Origin: Pseudarthrobacter psychrotolerans
GTDB lineage: Bacteria; Actinomycetota; Actinomycetes; Actinomycetales; Micrococcaceae
Direction: 5' to 3'
DNA length: 64,000 bases
NCBI RefSeq assembly: GCF_009911795.1
Contig: NZ_CP047898.1
Location: 3,534,001 to 3,598,000 of the forward strand
Shown here piece by piece: positions 52,158 to 61,430 of the stretch (positions are counted from its first letter, which is position 1; the number at the start of each line of letters is the position of its first letter). Below the pieces are notes generated by a model. The model saw only the letters and a program-made list of their open reading frames with translations. It was not told the origin of the DNA and searched no databases. The position numbers and the translations under genes are program-made.

Positions 52158-53474
52158 TTAGACCCGCCCCAACGCGTCGATGTCCTCAAGGAACTGCTCG
52201 TGGACCTCCTGGCTGACGGTGGTCCGCGTATCACCGATCGTGAAGAGATAGTCCTCCGTGCAGGGCCCTTTCCGGACCGCCTCGCGGACTGAAGCGTTGC
52301 CGCCGGAAGCCGCACCGCCGTCGTCGTACACTGCCTTTTCCAGCGCACGCTGGGAGGCGCTGCGGGCGGCGTACTCAATGTCCGCGGGGGAGAAGCCCTC
52401 GGTCCGTTCCACCAGGAGCTCCACGTCCACGTCGTCCACCACGGCGGCCGGGATGAAGCGCTGCCACATGGCTTCGCGGGCCTGGCGGTCCGGTAGGCCG
52501 ATGGGGATGACATAGTCGAACCGGCCGTGCCGCAGGAAGGCGGTGTCCAGCGCGCGGATGAAGTTGGTGGCGCACACCAGCAGGCGGCCGGGCTGTTCGC
52601 GGAACGCCGGGATGATCTTCAGGAGCTCGTTGGTGACGCCCTGCAGGGGCGACGGCGGTTCACCCGAACGCTGGGACGCGATCTCTTCCACCTCGTCGAT
52701 GAACACCACGCAGTGTTCCAGCTCCGCGATCTCCAGGAACGTTTCGCGCAGGGCGCCGGCAAGGCCTTTGGGATCGGACGCGAGCCGGGACGGGAAAACC
52801 TCCACGAACGGCCACTCGAGCCGGGACGCGATGGCCTTCGCAAACGTGGTCTTGCCGGTGCCGGGAGGACCAAACAGCACCACGGCGCGCGGCGGCACCA
52901 CACCGTATTCATCGGCGAGGTCGGCCTCTGCGAGGGGCAGGACCAGCCGGCGCTCCAGGAGTTCCTTTTCCTTGCGCATGCCGGCCACGTTCTCCCACAG
53001 GTCACGGGCCAAAATACGGCCGCCCAGCTGGCCCAGCGCGCCCAGCTCCTGCCGCTGGACGGGGATGGTCCGCTCGAAATAGCGCAGGTTCTTTTTGAGC
53101 GCGAAGCCGCGGCTGAGGAACGCCTCCACCCGGGTCTCCGCCTCCGGCATCAGTGCCGAGAGCTTGTTGAGGCCGTGCGGGGCCATCCGGTTTTCGACGG
53201 CTGCGAGCAGCGACGTGCCGATCCCGCGCCCGCGGTATTCCGGCAGCGTGGCCAGGAAGACGATCCAGCCCTGGTCGTGTGCGGCGCGTCCGACGGCGGC
53301 GCCCACCACCTGATCGCCCTGCACCGCCACCACCGCGTGGTCCTTCTCGCAGGATGCCAGCACTTCGGAGAGGGCATAGACGGGCTCCACATCTGAGGCC
53401 TTGAGTGACTCCCAGAGGTGCAGGATCCCGTCCAGGTCTGCTGAATGGAAATCCCTGATGCGCCAGTTGGTCAT
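52158..53474 (-). CDS. Fusion of GNAT acetyltransferase and AAA+ ATPase
   Basis: The product is 438 residues. Residues 1-135 are a GNAT domain with the acetyl-CoA loop R81-G-R-G-I-G86 and F-L-S-R-G-F. Residues 155-435 are an AAA+ ATPase of the FtsH/Cdc48 style: Walker A G-P-P-G-T-G-K-T (202-209), Walker B V-V-F-I-D-E-V (257-263), sensor A-T-N (302-304), arginine fingers around R315 and R318 in R-H-G-R-F-D, and a small helical lid. Both domains keep their key residues. A plausible role is ATP-driven remodelling coupled to acetylation of a protein. No partner gene is adjacent. Confidence 0.9.
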   Translation of the reverse strand: MTNWRIRDFHSADLDGILHLWESLKASDVEPVYALSEVLASCEKDHAVVAVQGDQVVGAAVGRAAHDQGWIVFLATLPEYRGRGIGTSLLAAVENRMAPHGLNKLSALMPEAETRVEAFLSRGFALKKNLRYFERTIPVQRQELGALGQLGGRILARDLWENVAGMRKEKELLERRLVLPLAEADLADEYGVVPPRAVVLFGPPGTGKTTFAKAIASRLEWPFVEVFPSRLASDPKGLAGALRETFLEIAELEHCVVFIDEVEEIASQRSGEPPSPLQGVTNELLKIIPAFREQPGRLLVCATNFIRALDTAFLRHGRFDYVIPIGLPDRQAREAMWQRFIPAAVVDDVDVELLVERTEGFSPADIEYAARSASQRALEKAVYDDGGAASGGNASVREAVRKGPCTEDYLFTIGDTRTTVSQEVHEQFLEDIDALGRV

Positions 53475-53605
53475 GCCGTGTCTCCCGGGTGGTTCGTCGT
53501 TGAACTTTCACAGAGGTCGCGTGTGAAGCGCTCTGCTGAGCATAGGCGATCACCTCCCGTACGGGGGTTGCGGGAGCGTTGCATGACGGCCGGGCGGATC
53601 CGGGG

Positions 53606-54094
53606 CTACAGCCTCGACGTTTTCTCGCCCTTGGAGCCTTTCCAGAGATGGTGGGGACGGTGGCTTGCGTCCGTATGCACTACTAGGACCGGGCAGGCAG
53701 CGTGAGAAACGCATGCTGAGCTCACAGACCCTAGATGCATACCCGTGACTCCGCCGTGCCCGCGGCGGCCGACCACCAGCATCGCGGCGTCCGCACCGGC
53801 TTCGACCAGCTTGGCAGGTGCAGGGCCGCGGACCAGCTCCTGGCTGACGTTCACAGGCAGGTCCGGCCCGAATGCTTTGCCAAGCGCCTCGGCCAGGGTC
53901 TTGGCAGCGGCCCCTTCGAAGGCGTCAAAGTCCGGCGGAACGTAGCCGGCGTAGATCTGCGGAAAGTCCCAGCAGGCCACAGCGTGGATCCGGGCATCGA
54001 GGGCGGGCGCCAGACGTGCCGCAAAACGCAGCGCCTGCACCGAGGAATCGGAGCCGTCCACGCCTACAACAATCTTGGCTTCGGGGTTCTCCAT
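53606..54094 (-). CDS. Universal stress protein (UspA family)
   Basis: The product is 162 residues. It starts with V-V-G-V-D-G-S-D-S-S and ends with the ATP-binding pattern G-R-R-G-H-G-G-V-T-G-M-H-L-G-S-V-S. The ATG at 54094 has AGGAGG six bases upstream. A short basic tail extends past the usual end. It is an ATP-binding stress protein; its trigger is unknown. A small DUF4242 gene lies upstream in the same direction. Confidence 0.92.
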   Translation of the reverse strand: MENPEAKIVVGVDGSDSSVQALRFAARLAPALDARIHAVACWDFPQIYAGYVPPDFDAFEGAAAKTLAEALGKAFGPDLPVNVSQELVRGPAPAKLVEAGADAAMLVVGRRGHGGVTGMHLGSVSSACVSHAACPVLVVHTDASHRPHHLWKGSKGEKTSRL

Positions 54095-54123
54095 GACGGT
54101 CCTCCTTGGAAGGTGGAAACTGA

Positions 54124-54176
54124 CGACGGCGGCACCGCGGGTTCCGGGTGAATGGAACCCCGGCGTACCGCCGTCG
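54124..54176. terminator. GACGGCGG-type hairpin between the DUF4242 and UspA genes
   Basis: Arms of about 22 bases (from CGACGGCGGCACC, 54124 onward, to 54176) pair imperfectly around GTGAAT. The outer sequence is shared with the hairpin at 54539, so the DUF4242 gene is bracketed by related structures. Confidence 0.6.
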
Positions 54177-54191
54177 AACTCTGCTGGCTGA

Positions 54192-54440
54192 TCAGACTCT
54201 GATCGGAACAGGGTGGACTTCGTCGGCGGGGTGGCCCGCGCGCTCGTGGATACGCCGTACAGCGTCCGCTGAAGGGGCCTCTGACAGGCAGTAAACCAGA
54301 CCTGACTCGGGATCTGCCCAGGCAGATTTGAAGTCAACGCTCTCGTCGCCTTGAATAGCAAGATCGGCGTCGTGGGCTGCTCGCAGGGCCTCCTGGGTGA
54401 TTCCGACCATGTTGCGATGAACGTCCATGAATTCCGGCAT
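54192..54440 (-). CDS. DUF4242 (SCO4226-type nickel-binding) small protein
   Basis: The product is 82 residues. It resembles the ferredoxin-like DUF4242 family, one member of which (SCO4226) has been described as binding nickel. The pattern A-H-D-A-D-L-A-I-Q and the end segment E-V-H-P-V fit. It lies 97 bases upstream of the UspA gene on the same strand with a hairpin between, so the two may be only partly co-transcribed. Confidence 0.75.
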   Translation of the reverse strand: MPEFMDVHRNMVGITQEALRAAHDADLAIQGDESVDFKSAWADPESGLVYCLSEAPSADAVRRIHERAGHPADEVHPVPIRV

Positions 54441-54538
54441 GATACTGATGCTCCTTAACTGATTTCACCGTTGAAACAGCGGGATGTGGCTGACGTTAGA
54501 CCTGCGTCTGTGAACCGTCAAGAGGATTCTGGAAGCGA

Positions 54539-54588
54539 CGACGGCGGCACCTGGGTTCCGTGGAAACAGAACCCAGGTGCCGCCGTCG
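54539..54588. terminator. GACGGCGG-type hairpin between the permease and DUF4242 genes
   Basis: A 20-bp perfect stem (CGACGGCGGCACCTGGGTTC, 54539-54558, with 54569-54588) and a ten-base loop stand 29 bases past the end of the amino-acid permease on the minus strand. It probably terminates the asparaginase-permease transcript. Confidence 0.8.
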
Positions 54589-54617
54589 GACGTCACTGGC
54601 GGCTGGCCGCCGGGGCG

Positions 54618-56129
54618 TTACTTCTTGAAGGACTCCGCGGGCGGGTTGGCGATGACGGGGGCTGTGCCGGTGAAGCCTTCGCGGGTCTCGGCGATCTCTC
54701 GGATCCGCTGGCGGCAGGCGTACCAGCCGAATACCATCAGCACGCAGGCGATGCCCGTGACGAGCATGGTGAGCGGGGATTCGATGAATACCATCACCAG
54801 CACGCTCGCCAGGAAGAGCAGCGAAAGGTAGCCCGTGTACGGGGCGCCGAACATCCGGAAGGACGGGCGCTTGAGCCAGCCCTTGTCGGCCCAGCGTTTG
54901 AGCTGGATCTGGCAGAGGACAATGGTTGCCCACGTCATCACGATGCCCACGGATGCCACGTTCAGCACGATTTCGAAGGCCTGTGCGGGTACGAGGTAGT
55001 TCAGGGGGACGCCGAGGAGGGACACTCCGGCGGTGATGGCGATGCCGCCGTAGGGGACGCCGGCCTTGTTCATCCGGCCCGCGAACTTCGGGGCGGAACC
55101 GTTTACGGACATGGAGCGGAGTATGCGGCCGGTGGAATATAGGCCGGCGTTGAGCGAGGAGAGCGCGGCGGTGAGGACCACCAGGTTCATGATTACGTCC
55201 ACTCCCTGGATGCCGATGGAGCCGAAGAATGTCACGAACGGGCTGACGCCCTTTTCGTAGGAGGTGTACGGCAGCAGGAGGGCGAGCAGGATGACCGAGC
55301 CGACGTAGAAGACGGCGATGCGGAAGACCACGGAGTTGATGGCCTTGGGCATGATCTTTTCGGGGTTCTCGGTCTCGCCGGCGGCGGTGCCGACGAGTTC
55401 GATGGAGGCGTAGGCGAACAGGACGCCCTGCATCAGGATGATCATGGGGAGCAGGCCGTTGGGGAAGACGCCGCCGTTGTCCGAGAGGAGGCTCAGGCCC
55501 ACCGGCTGGCCGTCCACCGGGGTGCCGAAGATGACGAAGTAGGTGCCCACGACGAGGAAGACCACGAGGGCGGCGACCTTGATGATGGCGAACCAGAACT
55601 CGAGTTCACCGAAGACCTTGACGGAGACGAGGTTCAGGGCGAGGACCACCACGAGGGCGATCAGGGCCCAGGCCCACTGCGGGACGGCCGCCATCCAGGG
55701 GATGTAGTTGCCGAAGAAGTTCATGTAGAGCGCGGCGGCGGTGATGTCCACGATGGTGGTGGTGGCCCAGTTGAGCCAGTAGAACCAGCCGGAGACGAAC
55801 GCGGCCTTCTCGCCGAAGAACTCCCGGGCGTAGGAGACAAACGAGCCCGAGGACGGGCGGTGCAGCACCAGTTCGCCCAGCGCCCGCAGGATGAGGAACG
55901 CGAAGAAACCGCAGACGGCGTAGGCGATGACCAGCGACGGGCCGGCGGCGTTCAGGCGGCCGCCGGCGCCGAGGAACAGGCCGGTGCCGATGGCGCCGCC
56001 GATGGCGATCATCTGGATCTGCCGCGGCTTGAGGTTCTTGTGGTAACCCTTGTCCTCCGCGTGCAGCGCACTTTCGGTGGCGTGCGCCTGGGGCGGGATG
56101 GTGTGGTCCGTAATGGGTGAGTTTGTCAT
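54618..56129 (-). CDS. ansP: Amino-acid permease, probably L-asparagine permease
   Basis: The product is 503 residues with 12 membrane segments. It has the APC-type N-terminus [19 protein letters not shown] and the loop [15 protein letters not shown]. Placement directly after an asparaginase gene, 10 bases apart on the same strand, points to asparagine import. The overall pattern also fits GabP or other members, so the substrate is inferred. The ATG at 56129 has GAGGA seven bases upstream; that site overlaps the asparaginase stop. Confidence 0.85.
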   Translation of the reverse strand: MTNSPITDHTIPPQAHATESALHAEDKGYHKNLKPRQIQMIAIGGAIGTGLFLGAGGRLNAAGPSLVIAYAVCGFFAFLILRALGELVLHRPSSGSFVSYAREFFGEKAAFVSGWFYWLNWATTTIVDITAAALYMNFFGNYIPWMAAVPQWAWALIALVVVLALNLVSVKVFGELEFWFAIIKVAALVVFLVVGTYFVIFGTPVDGQPVGLSLLSDNGGVFPNGLLPMIILMQGVLFAYASIELVGTAAGETENPEKIMPKAINSVVFRIAVFYVGSVILLALLLPYTSYEKGVSPFVTFFGSIGIQGVDVIMNLVVLTAALSSLNAGLYSTGRILRSMSVNGSAPKFAGRMNKAGVPYGGIAITAGVSLLGVPLNYLVPAQAFEIVLNVASVGIVMTWATIVLCQIQLKRWADKGWLKRPSFRMFGAPYTGYLSLLFLASVLVMVFIESPLTMLVTGIACVLMVFGWYACRQRIREIAETREGFTGTAPVIANPPAESFKK

Positions 56130-56134
56130 GATGG

Positions 56135-56167
56135 GGTCCTCACAGGGCTTCGTTGACGGGCTTGGAC
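56135..56167. repeat. 33-bp exact repeat, asparaginase 3' end (source copy)
   Basis: These bases encode the last residues of the asparaginase plus the TGA and the GAGGA ribosome-binding site of the permease. The same 33 bases recur at 61265-61297, just upstream of the aspartase start codon. Confidence 0.9.
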
Positions 56168-57240
56168 AGGAAATGGATGGCATGGAGGAGTCCGACGGTG
56201 CGGCCGCCGCCCAAAACCGGGGGGGTGCCGATGCCGGCCAGCGGCGCGGTGGCCACGCCGAGGGATTCGAGCACGCGGACGGTGGCGGGCATCCGGGCGC
56301 GGTCGCCGCCGTCGGAAATCTTCACAGCAACTGCACGGCCATCCGGCAGGCCCACCAGCTGCACGCCTTCGAAACCGTCCTTCGCCACTGAGCCGGGGAG
56401 CAGCCGCATCAGCTCGGTGACATCGCGGTGCTCGCCGGCCACCATGTCCGGGTGTTGGCGCATGGCGAGTCCGACGGCGGCTTCCGCAACCAGCGGGGTG
56501 GCCCCGCGGTCGTCGGAGGTGCTTTCTGAGGCTGCGGCGGCGGCCGCGATGGTCCCAAAGGCGCGGGCCATGCCGCGGAGGGTGAGGGCGAAGAGTGGCG
56601 TGCCGCAGCCATCCGTGCTGCGGGCGAAGGGGTCCTCGCCGGTCAACTCGGTGACGGTGGTCGCGACCAGCTGCTGCAGCGGGTGGGACGGGTCCAGGTA
56701 ACCCTTGACCGGCCAGCCGTTGATAACGCAGGTGGCGGCCATGGCGGCGTGCTTGCCGGAGCAGTTCTGGGTCAGCTGCGTGGGCTTGAAGCCGGAACGC
56801 AGCCAGTCCTCGCGCTCGTTGGTGCCGTACGGCATGTCGGTGCTGTTCTCGAGGTCGCCCGCGGTGAGCCCGTGCATGGCGAGGATGCGCTGCGTGCCGC
56901 CGCGGTGTTTGGCTCCGCCGGAGTGGCTGGCCGCGGTCAGCGCGAGCAGATCCGGGGGGAGGTTAAGGCCGGCGCGGACCATGGCAACGGCCTGCAGGGG
57001 CTTGAGGGAAGAACGCGGGTAGAACGGGGCCAGGGGGTCGCCTGCCGCGGCCAGGATCGAGCCGCCAGCTGCGGTGGCGATGGCCGAGCCGTAGTGGACG
57101 CTTTCCACCAGGCCGCCCCGGGTGGCCACCACCAGGGGCGCGTGCTGCGGGAGAGTCCCGGTTTCGGTTGCGGACCGGGATCCGGTGGCGGCCGTACCGG
57201 GGGGAGTGGTCTGGACGGCGGGCATGGCAGGGAGTGGCAT
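56140..57240 (-). CDS. Asparaginase (Rhizobium etli-type, PF06089 family)
   Basis: It hydrolyses asparagine to aspartate and ammonium. The product is 366 residues. The residues known from ReAV-type enzymes are visible: S77-S-L-K80 (SxxK pair), S105-H-S-G-G, C160-S-G-K163 and C212 in D-G-C-G. About 35 N-terminal residues are Thr/Ala-rich. The ATG at 57240 has GAGGA four bases upstream. It is preceded by a GntR gene and followed by the permease, giving a regulated uptake-and-cleavage unit. Confidence 0.92.
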   Translation of the reverse strand: MPLPAMPAVQTTPPGTAATGSRSATETGTLPQHAPLVVATRGGLVESVHYGSAIATAAGGSILAAAGDPLAPFYPRSSLKPLQAVAMVRAGLNLPPDLLALTAASHSGGAKHRGGTQRILAMHGLTAGDLENSTDMPYGTNEREDWLRSGFKPTQLTQNCSGKHAAMAATCVINGWPVKGYLDPSHPLQQLVATTVTELTGEDPFARSTDGCGTPLFALTLRGMARAFGTIAAAAAASESTSDDRGATPLVAEAAVGLAMRQHPDMVAGEHRDVTELMRLLPGSVAKDGFEGVQLVGLPDGRAVAVKISDGGDRARMPATVRVLESLGVATAPLAGIGTPPVLGGGRTVGLLHAIHFLSKPVNEAL

Positions 57241-57259
57241 GTAGTCCTCGGGGCAGGGG

Positions 57260-57979
57260 TTACTTGTTAAGGATGGAGTCGAGGGCAACGCCCACGGCGC
57301 GTAGGTGTTCGGCCATGGCCTTGCTTGCGGCTTCAGCGGAGCCGGCCTCTATAGCGGCGAGGATCTGTTGGTGCTCAGTGTCCGATGCATGCTGGCGGTC
57401 GGCCACCATGTTCAGGGTTTCAGACTGGAAGGCCAAGGCTCCCCGGATGTCGGCCACCACACTGGCGAACACCTTGTTGCCACTGGCACGGGCGATGGCG
57501 GCGTGGAAGCTGGAGTCTAAGGCCACCCACGATTCAGGGTCGGTTTCAGTGCTCATCGCGGCGACGATGTGCCGCAGCGTTTCCAGTTCTTCAACGGTCC
57601 GGCGCTGGGCGGCCAATCCTGCTGCGGGCACCTCGATGTGGGGGCGGGCTTCCGTGAGATCCCGGGCAGAGTACTGACCCAGTGTGAGGTCATTGGCTAC
57701 CTTGCTGGCAACCACAAACGTGCCCTTGCCGGTCTTGGTGACGGTCAGGCCCAAGGCGGTGCAGGAGCGGAGGGCTTCACGGATGACCGATCGGCTGACC
57801 CCGTACTGCTGGGAAAGGGTGGCCTCGGAGCTGAGCTTTCCACCTATCGCCACCTGACCGGACTCGATGTCTGTACGTATGGCGTTGAACACCGCCTCGG
57901 CAGCGCTGAGGCGGGCCAGCGGCTGGGTTTCAATGGACTCCGCAGGCTGTCCTGCTGTCCGGCTGTCTGACAGGTTCAC
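57260..57979 (-). CDS. GntR (FadR/FCD) family regulator, paralogue 1
   Basis: The product is 239 residues. The winged helix contains S-A-A-E-A-V-F-N-A-I-R and Y-G-V-S-R-S-V-I-R-E-A-L-R-S. The FCD domain has E-A-R-P-H-I-E-V-P-A-A-G-L-A and metal-site His residues (F-H-A-A-I-A; T-E-H-Q-Q-I). It stands 19 bases upstream of the asparaginase gene and probably controls it. It is closely similar to the regulator at 61431-62155, which keeps the same R-P-H-I-E-V-P-A-A-G-L-A segment. Confidence 0.92.
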   Translation of the reverse strand: MNLSDSRTAGQPAESIETQPLARLSAAEAVFNAIRTDIESGQVAIGGKLSSEATLSQQYGVSRSVIREALRSCTALGLTVTKTGKGTFVVASKVANDLTLGQYSARDLTEARPHIEVPAAGLAAQRRTVEELETLRHIVAAMSTETDPESWVALDSSFHAAIARASGNKVFASVVADIRGALAFQSETLNMVADRQHASDTEHQQILAAIEAGSAEAASKAMAEHLRAVGVALDSILNK

Positions 57980-57985
57980 GCTTAA

Positions 57986-58014
57986 AATATGGCACGGGTC
58001 ACACGGCGTGTCAA
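57986..58014 (-). promoter_or_regulatory. Leaderless promoter of GntR paralogue 1
   Basis: On the minus strand TTGACA (58009-58014), 17 bases and CATATT (57986-57991) are followed by six bases and the GTG. An ACACG-C-CGTGT dyad overlaps the -35 box. The arrangement is shared with paralogue 2. Confidence 0.65.
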
Positions 58015-58040
58015 TCCGAGTGCCGGCAATCCGGTGGAGT

Positions 58041-58075
58041 CTCGCCCGAGGAGCGCGTAATTATCCTCGGGCGAG
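58041..58075. terminator. Hairpin after the small winged-helix gene
   Basis: A perfect 12-bp stem (CTCGCCCGAGGA, 58041-58052, with 58064-58075) has an 11-base loop. It lies 24 bases beyond the end of the minus-strand gene at 58099. Confidence 0.75.
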
Positions 58076-58098
58076 CCCCACCGGCCGTCAGTCACCGA

Positions 58099-58371
58099 TC
58101 AGTGGACCAGCTCCCTGGACTCCGCAGTCACAGGGGCCAGGGCATAAAAGGGAGTGCAGCCGGTCCTGGTCCCGGGGGAAATATTGGAGCGGACCAGCGA
58201 AGCGGCCTCGAGCGCCGCCAGGTGGTAGCGGACGTTGTCCCTGGAGGACCCGACGGCGCTGCTGATGTCGGACACCTTGCTCGCCCCGTTGCCGGCGAGA
58301 TACTCAAGGATCCTTGACCTCACGTTGCTGAGCCGGGCCGCGTCCTCAGGGGACCTGAATGATTGAACCAT
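58099..58371 (-). CDS. Small ArsR-like winged-helix regulator
   Basis: The product is 90 residues, essentially one winged helix-turn-helix: R-S-R-I-L-E-Y-L-A-G-N-G then V-S-D-I-S-S-A-V-G-S-S-R-D-N-V-R-Y-H-L-A-A-L. No metal-binding Cys pattern is present. It ends 28 bases downstream of the symporter gene end on the same strand and could be the last gene of that unit. Its targets are unknown. Confidence 0.82.
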   Translation of the reverse strand: MVQSFRSPEDAARLSNVRSRILEYLAGNGASKVSDISSAVGSSRDNVRYHLAALEAASLVRSNISPGTRTGCTPFYALAPVTAESRELVH

Positions 58372-58399
58372 TTCGAATTCCTTTCAGGGCGTGACTCGA

Positions 58400-59686
58400 T
58401 CAGTGCATTGCGGGAGCGGGGACCCGGTTCTGGTCCGCGTCCGCTGCCGGAAACTCGTCTGCTTCGATTGTGTCCTGGTCGTGTTTCCTGCCGATTACGG
58501 CGGTGGCGATGGCATTTCCGAGGATGTTGGTGGCGGTGCGGCCCATGTCCAGCAACTGGTCCACTACCAGCAGGACTGCAATGCCGGCGGCCGGGATGCC
58601 GAAGGCGGGGACGACGGCGGCGACAACCACCAGCGAACCCCGGGGAACGCCGGCCATGCCTTTGCTGCTGAGCAGGAGCATGGCTGTCATGGCGATCTGC
58701 TGGCCCAAGTCCATGTCGATACCGTAGGTGTTGATGAGGAAGACGGAAGCGAAGGTCATGTACATCATGGAACCGTCAACGTTGAAGGAATATCCCAGCG
58801 GCAGCACGAAGCCGGTGGTCCGTTTTTCGATGCCGAACTTGGTCAGGCCTTCGATGAGCTTAGGCAACGCGGCTTCGCTGCTTGACGTTGCGAACGCTAT
58901 GACCATCGGCTCGCGAACCATGCGCACCAGGCGGAATACCGCCCGGCCGAGGAACGCGGCGGCGACGCAGATCATGATGACCCACAGAGCGGAAAGGGAG
59001 AGGTAGAAACCGCCGATGAAAGAAGCGTAGGTGGCGAATGCGTCCAGGCCTTGTGCAGTGAACGCCGAAGCGATCCCGGCGAAAACACCCACTGGCGCTG
59101 CGAGCATCACGTAGCCGGTGACCTTCAACATGACCTTCATCAGTTCGTCAATCGCATCTGCGATGGAGGAGCGGCCCTTCTTCCGAAGGTTCAGCAGGGC
59201 AATGCCGAAGAGCGCGCCGAATACAAGGATCTGGAGCGGGTTGTTTGTGGTCAGGGCCGAGAAAACGCTGGTGGGGATGATGTTGGTGATGAACGCCTGG
59301 AAATCGAGGGGGTGCGACTCCAGGGCCGCACCACCTGTGGGGACGAGGTGGAGGCCATCGCCCACATTGAGCACGTGCGCCATGATGAAACCGAACGCGC
59401 CCACCAGTGCCGACGCGGTGAGGAACCAGACCATGGCGCGCCCGAACAGCTTGCCGACACCGGCTGATTTTGCGGCTCCGGCGATGCCCGAGACCAGGGT
59501 GGCGAAAATCAGCGGGGCAATGATCATCTTGATCAGGTTAAGAAACATGTGCGTCACGGTGTCGAAGACGGCCACGAGGGAATCCCGCAGGTCAGCGGGG
59601 AGAAGCCAGTGGAATACCAGGCCACTGATGATTCCCATCAGGAGTGACGCCAGAATCCATTTCGTTGATTTGTTCTTCAAAGTCAA
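58400..59686 (-). CDS. Dicarboxylate/amino acid:cation symporter (DAACS; DctA/GltP-like)
   Basis: The product is 428 residues. It shows the DAACS signature elements: the Ser-rich hairpin S-S-S-E-A-A-L-P, G-Y-S-F-N-V-D-G-S-M-M-Y, S-S-K-G-M-A-G-V-P-R-G-S and D-M-G-R-T-A-T-N. It takes up aspartate, glutamate or C4-dicarboxylates. Being next to aspartase, it would supply aspartate or export/import fumarate. The specificity between DctA and GltP cannot be settled by eye. Confidence 0.93.
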   Translation of the reverse strand: MTLKNKSTKWILASLLMGIISGLVFHWLLPADLRDSLVAVFDTVTHMFLNLIKMIIAPLIFATLVSGIAGAAKSAGVGKLFGRAMVWFLTASALVGAFGFIMAHVLNVGDGLHLVPTGGAALESHPLDFQAFITNIIPTSVFSALTTNNPLQILVFGALFGIALLNLRKKGRSSIADAIDELMKVMLKVTGYVMLAAPVGVFAGIASAFTAQGLDAFATYASFIGGFYLSLSALWVIMICVAAAFLGRAVFRLVRMVREPMVIAFATSSSEAALPKLIEGLTKFGIEKRTTGFVLPLGYSFNVDGSMMYMTFASVFLINTYGIDMDLGQQIAMTAMLLLSSKGMAGVPRGSLVVVAAVVPAFGIPAAGIAVLLVVDQLLDMGRTATNILGNAIATAVIGRKHDQDTIEADEFPAADADQNRVPAPAMH

Positions 59687-59833
59687 TCCTTCGGTTGGTG
59701 CCGTGATTCAGCCCGGTGGGGGCGCGGTCCTCGTCTTTGAGGGTCGATTCTCTGGATCCGGCTGGGGATTTTTGGGCGCAACGGGGTGCCCCGGATCGGA
59801 TGAAGTGATCGGGGAGGCGCGGGCGGTTGGGGA

Positions 59834-61261
59834 CTACTTGCTGAGGTTGGCCAGGCGTTCGGGGCTGAGGAGATCCTGGAGCTGGCCGGCAGTGAGCAAG
59901 CCGTGCTCGAGCACGAGTTCGGCGACGCCCTTGCCGGTGGCCAGGGCTTCCTGGGCGATGGCGGTGGCGGTGGCGTAGCCCAGGTGGGGATTGAGGGCGG
60001 TGACCAGGCCGATTGACCGTTCCACGGTGAGCCGGAGGTGCTCGGTGTTGGCTGTGATGCCCCGGACGCAGCGGGCCGTGAGGGTGTGGCAGGCTGCTTC
60101 CAGGTGGGAAATGCTCTTGTGCAGGCTGTGGACAATGATGGGTTCGAAGGCGTTGAGCTGGAGCTGCCCGGCCTCTGCTGCCATGGTGATGGTGACGTCG
60201 TTGCCGATGACCTCGTAGGCCACCTGGCTGACCACTTCCGGGATCACCGGGTTGATCTTGCCGGGCATGATGGACGAACCGGACTGGACCGCCGGCAGGT
60301 TGATCTCGCCGAAGCCCGCGCGCGGACCGGAGGAGAGCAGACGGAGGTCGTTGCAGATCTTGGAGAGCTTCACGGCCACGCGCTTGAGCACGCCGGACAG
60401 GTGCACAAAGGCGCCAACGTCCTGCGTGGCTTCAATGAGGTCGACGGCGGTGACCAGGGGAAGTCCCGTGATCTCGGCCAGGTGCCGGCAGGCTGCCTCG
60501 GCGTAGCCGGCGGGGGCGTTCAGGCCGGTTCCGATGGCCGTGGCGCCCAGATTGATTTCGTGGATGAGCAGCTCCGCCTCGGCCAGGCGCAGCCGGTCCT
60601 CGCCGATGGTGATGGCGTAGGTGCCGAACTCCTGGCCCAGGGTCATGGGGACGGCGTCCTGAAGCTGGGTGCGGCCCATCTTCACTACAGTGCGGAATTC
60701 CAGCGCCTTGGCGGCGAAGGCTTCTTCGAGTTCGGCCAGTGCGTCCAGCAGTTCCCGGCCGGCGAAGATGGTGCCCAGTTTGACGGCCGTGGGGTAGACG
60801 TCGTTGGTGGACTGGCTGAGGTTCACATGGTCGTTGGGGTGCAGGCGTGTGTAGTCCCCTTTGGGGTGGCCCAGGATTTCCAGGGCGCGGTTGGCAATGA
60901 CCTCGTTCGCGTTCATGTTCGACGACGTCCCGGCGCCACCCTGGATAACGTCCACCACAAACTGGTCACTGAGCAGTCCGTTCATCACGTCGGTGCAGGC
61001 CTGTTCGATCGCCTGGGCGCGTTCGGCGTCCAGCAGGCCGAGTTCGTGGTTGGTGCGGGCGGCGGCGAGCTTCACGGCGGCCAGTCCTCGGACCAGATGC
61101 ATGTTGGAGGCCAGCGGCTGCCCGGTGATGGGGAAGTTTTCCACGGCACGGAGCGTGTGGACACCCCAGTAGGCGTGGAAGGGGACGTCGCGGTCACCCA
61201 GGAGGTCATGCTCGGACCGGGTCTCCGGTACGGCATCAAGGGCGGTCAGGATGGTGGTCAT
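59834..61261 (-). CDS. aspA: Aspartate ammonia-lyase (aspartase)
   Basis: It converts aspartate to fumarate and ammonium. The product is 475 residues. The superfamily signature G-S-S-I-M-P-G-K-I-N-P is near residues 328-338, and G-G-A-G-T-S-S-N-M-N-A-N and T-N-D-V-Y-P are present. The ATG at 61261 has GAGGA a few bases upstream. That ribosome-binding site is part of the 33-bp copy of the asparaginase gene end. Together with the asparaginase and symporter genes it completes an asparagine-to-fumarate route. Confidence 0.94.
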   Translation of the reverse strand: MTTILTALDAVPETRSEHDLLGDRDVPFHAYWGVHTLRAVENFPITGQPLASNMHLVRGLAAVKLAAARTNHELGLLDAERAQAIEQACTDVMNGLLSDQFVVDVIQGGAGTSSNMNANEVIANRALEILGHPKGDYTRLHPNDHVNLSQSTNDVYPTAVKLGTIFAGRELLDALAELEEAFAAKALEFRTVVKMGRTQLQDAVPMTLGQEFGTYAITIGEDRLRLAEAELLIHEINLGATAIGTGLNAPAGYAEAACRHLAEITGLPLVTAVDLIEATQDVGAFVHLSGVLKRVAVKLSKICNDLRLLSSGPRAGFGEINLPAVQSGSSIMPGKINPVIPEVVSQVAYEVIGNDVTITMAAEAGQLQLNAFEPIIVHSLHKSISHLEAACHTLTARCVRGITANTEHLRLTVERSIGLVTALNPHLGYATATAIAQEALATGKGVAELVLEHGLLTAGQLQDLLSPERLANLSK

Positions 61262-61264
61262 TTT

Positions 61265-61297
61265 GGTCCTCACAGGGCTTCGTTGACGGGCTTGGAC
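61265..61297. repeat. 33-bp exact repeat of the asparaginase 3' end (relic copy upstream of aspA)
   Basis: It is identical to 56135-56167 in the same orientation. It encodes no gene here except that it supplies the GAGGA ribosome-binding site of aspA. The surrounding 130 bases up to the GntR gene show no further asparaginase similarity that I could find by eye. Confidence 0.9.
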
Positions 61298-61430
61298 GGA
61301 ATAGGTTCAGGGTGTGCTCGAGGCGTGGTTGAGCTGCCCGTCGGGTAGGCGGGCGGGGAACAGCTGGGTGGGATAGCCGGCACACTCCGGAGGAGGGTGG
61401 GTAGGCCGGGGACTTAGGGGTGCGGGTGGA

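Noticed and set aside
56140..57288. Longer asparaginase start at 57288
   Set aside because: The extra 16 codons run into the end of the GntR gene; the ATG at 57240 has the correctly spaced ribosome-binding site.
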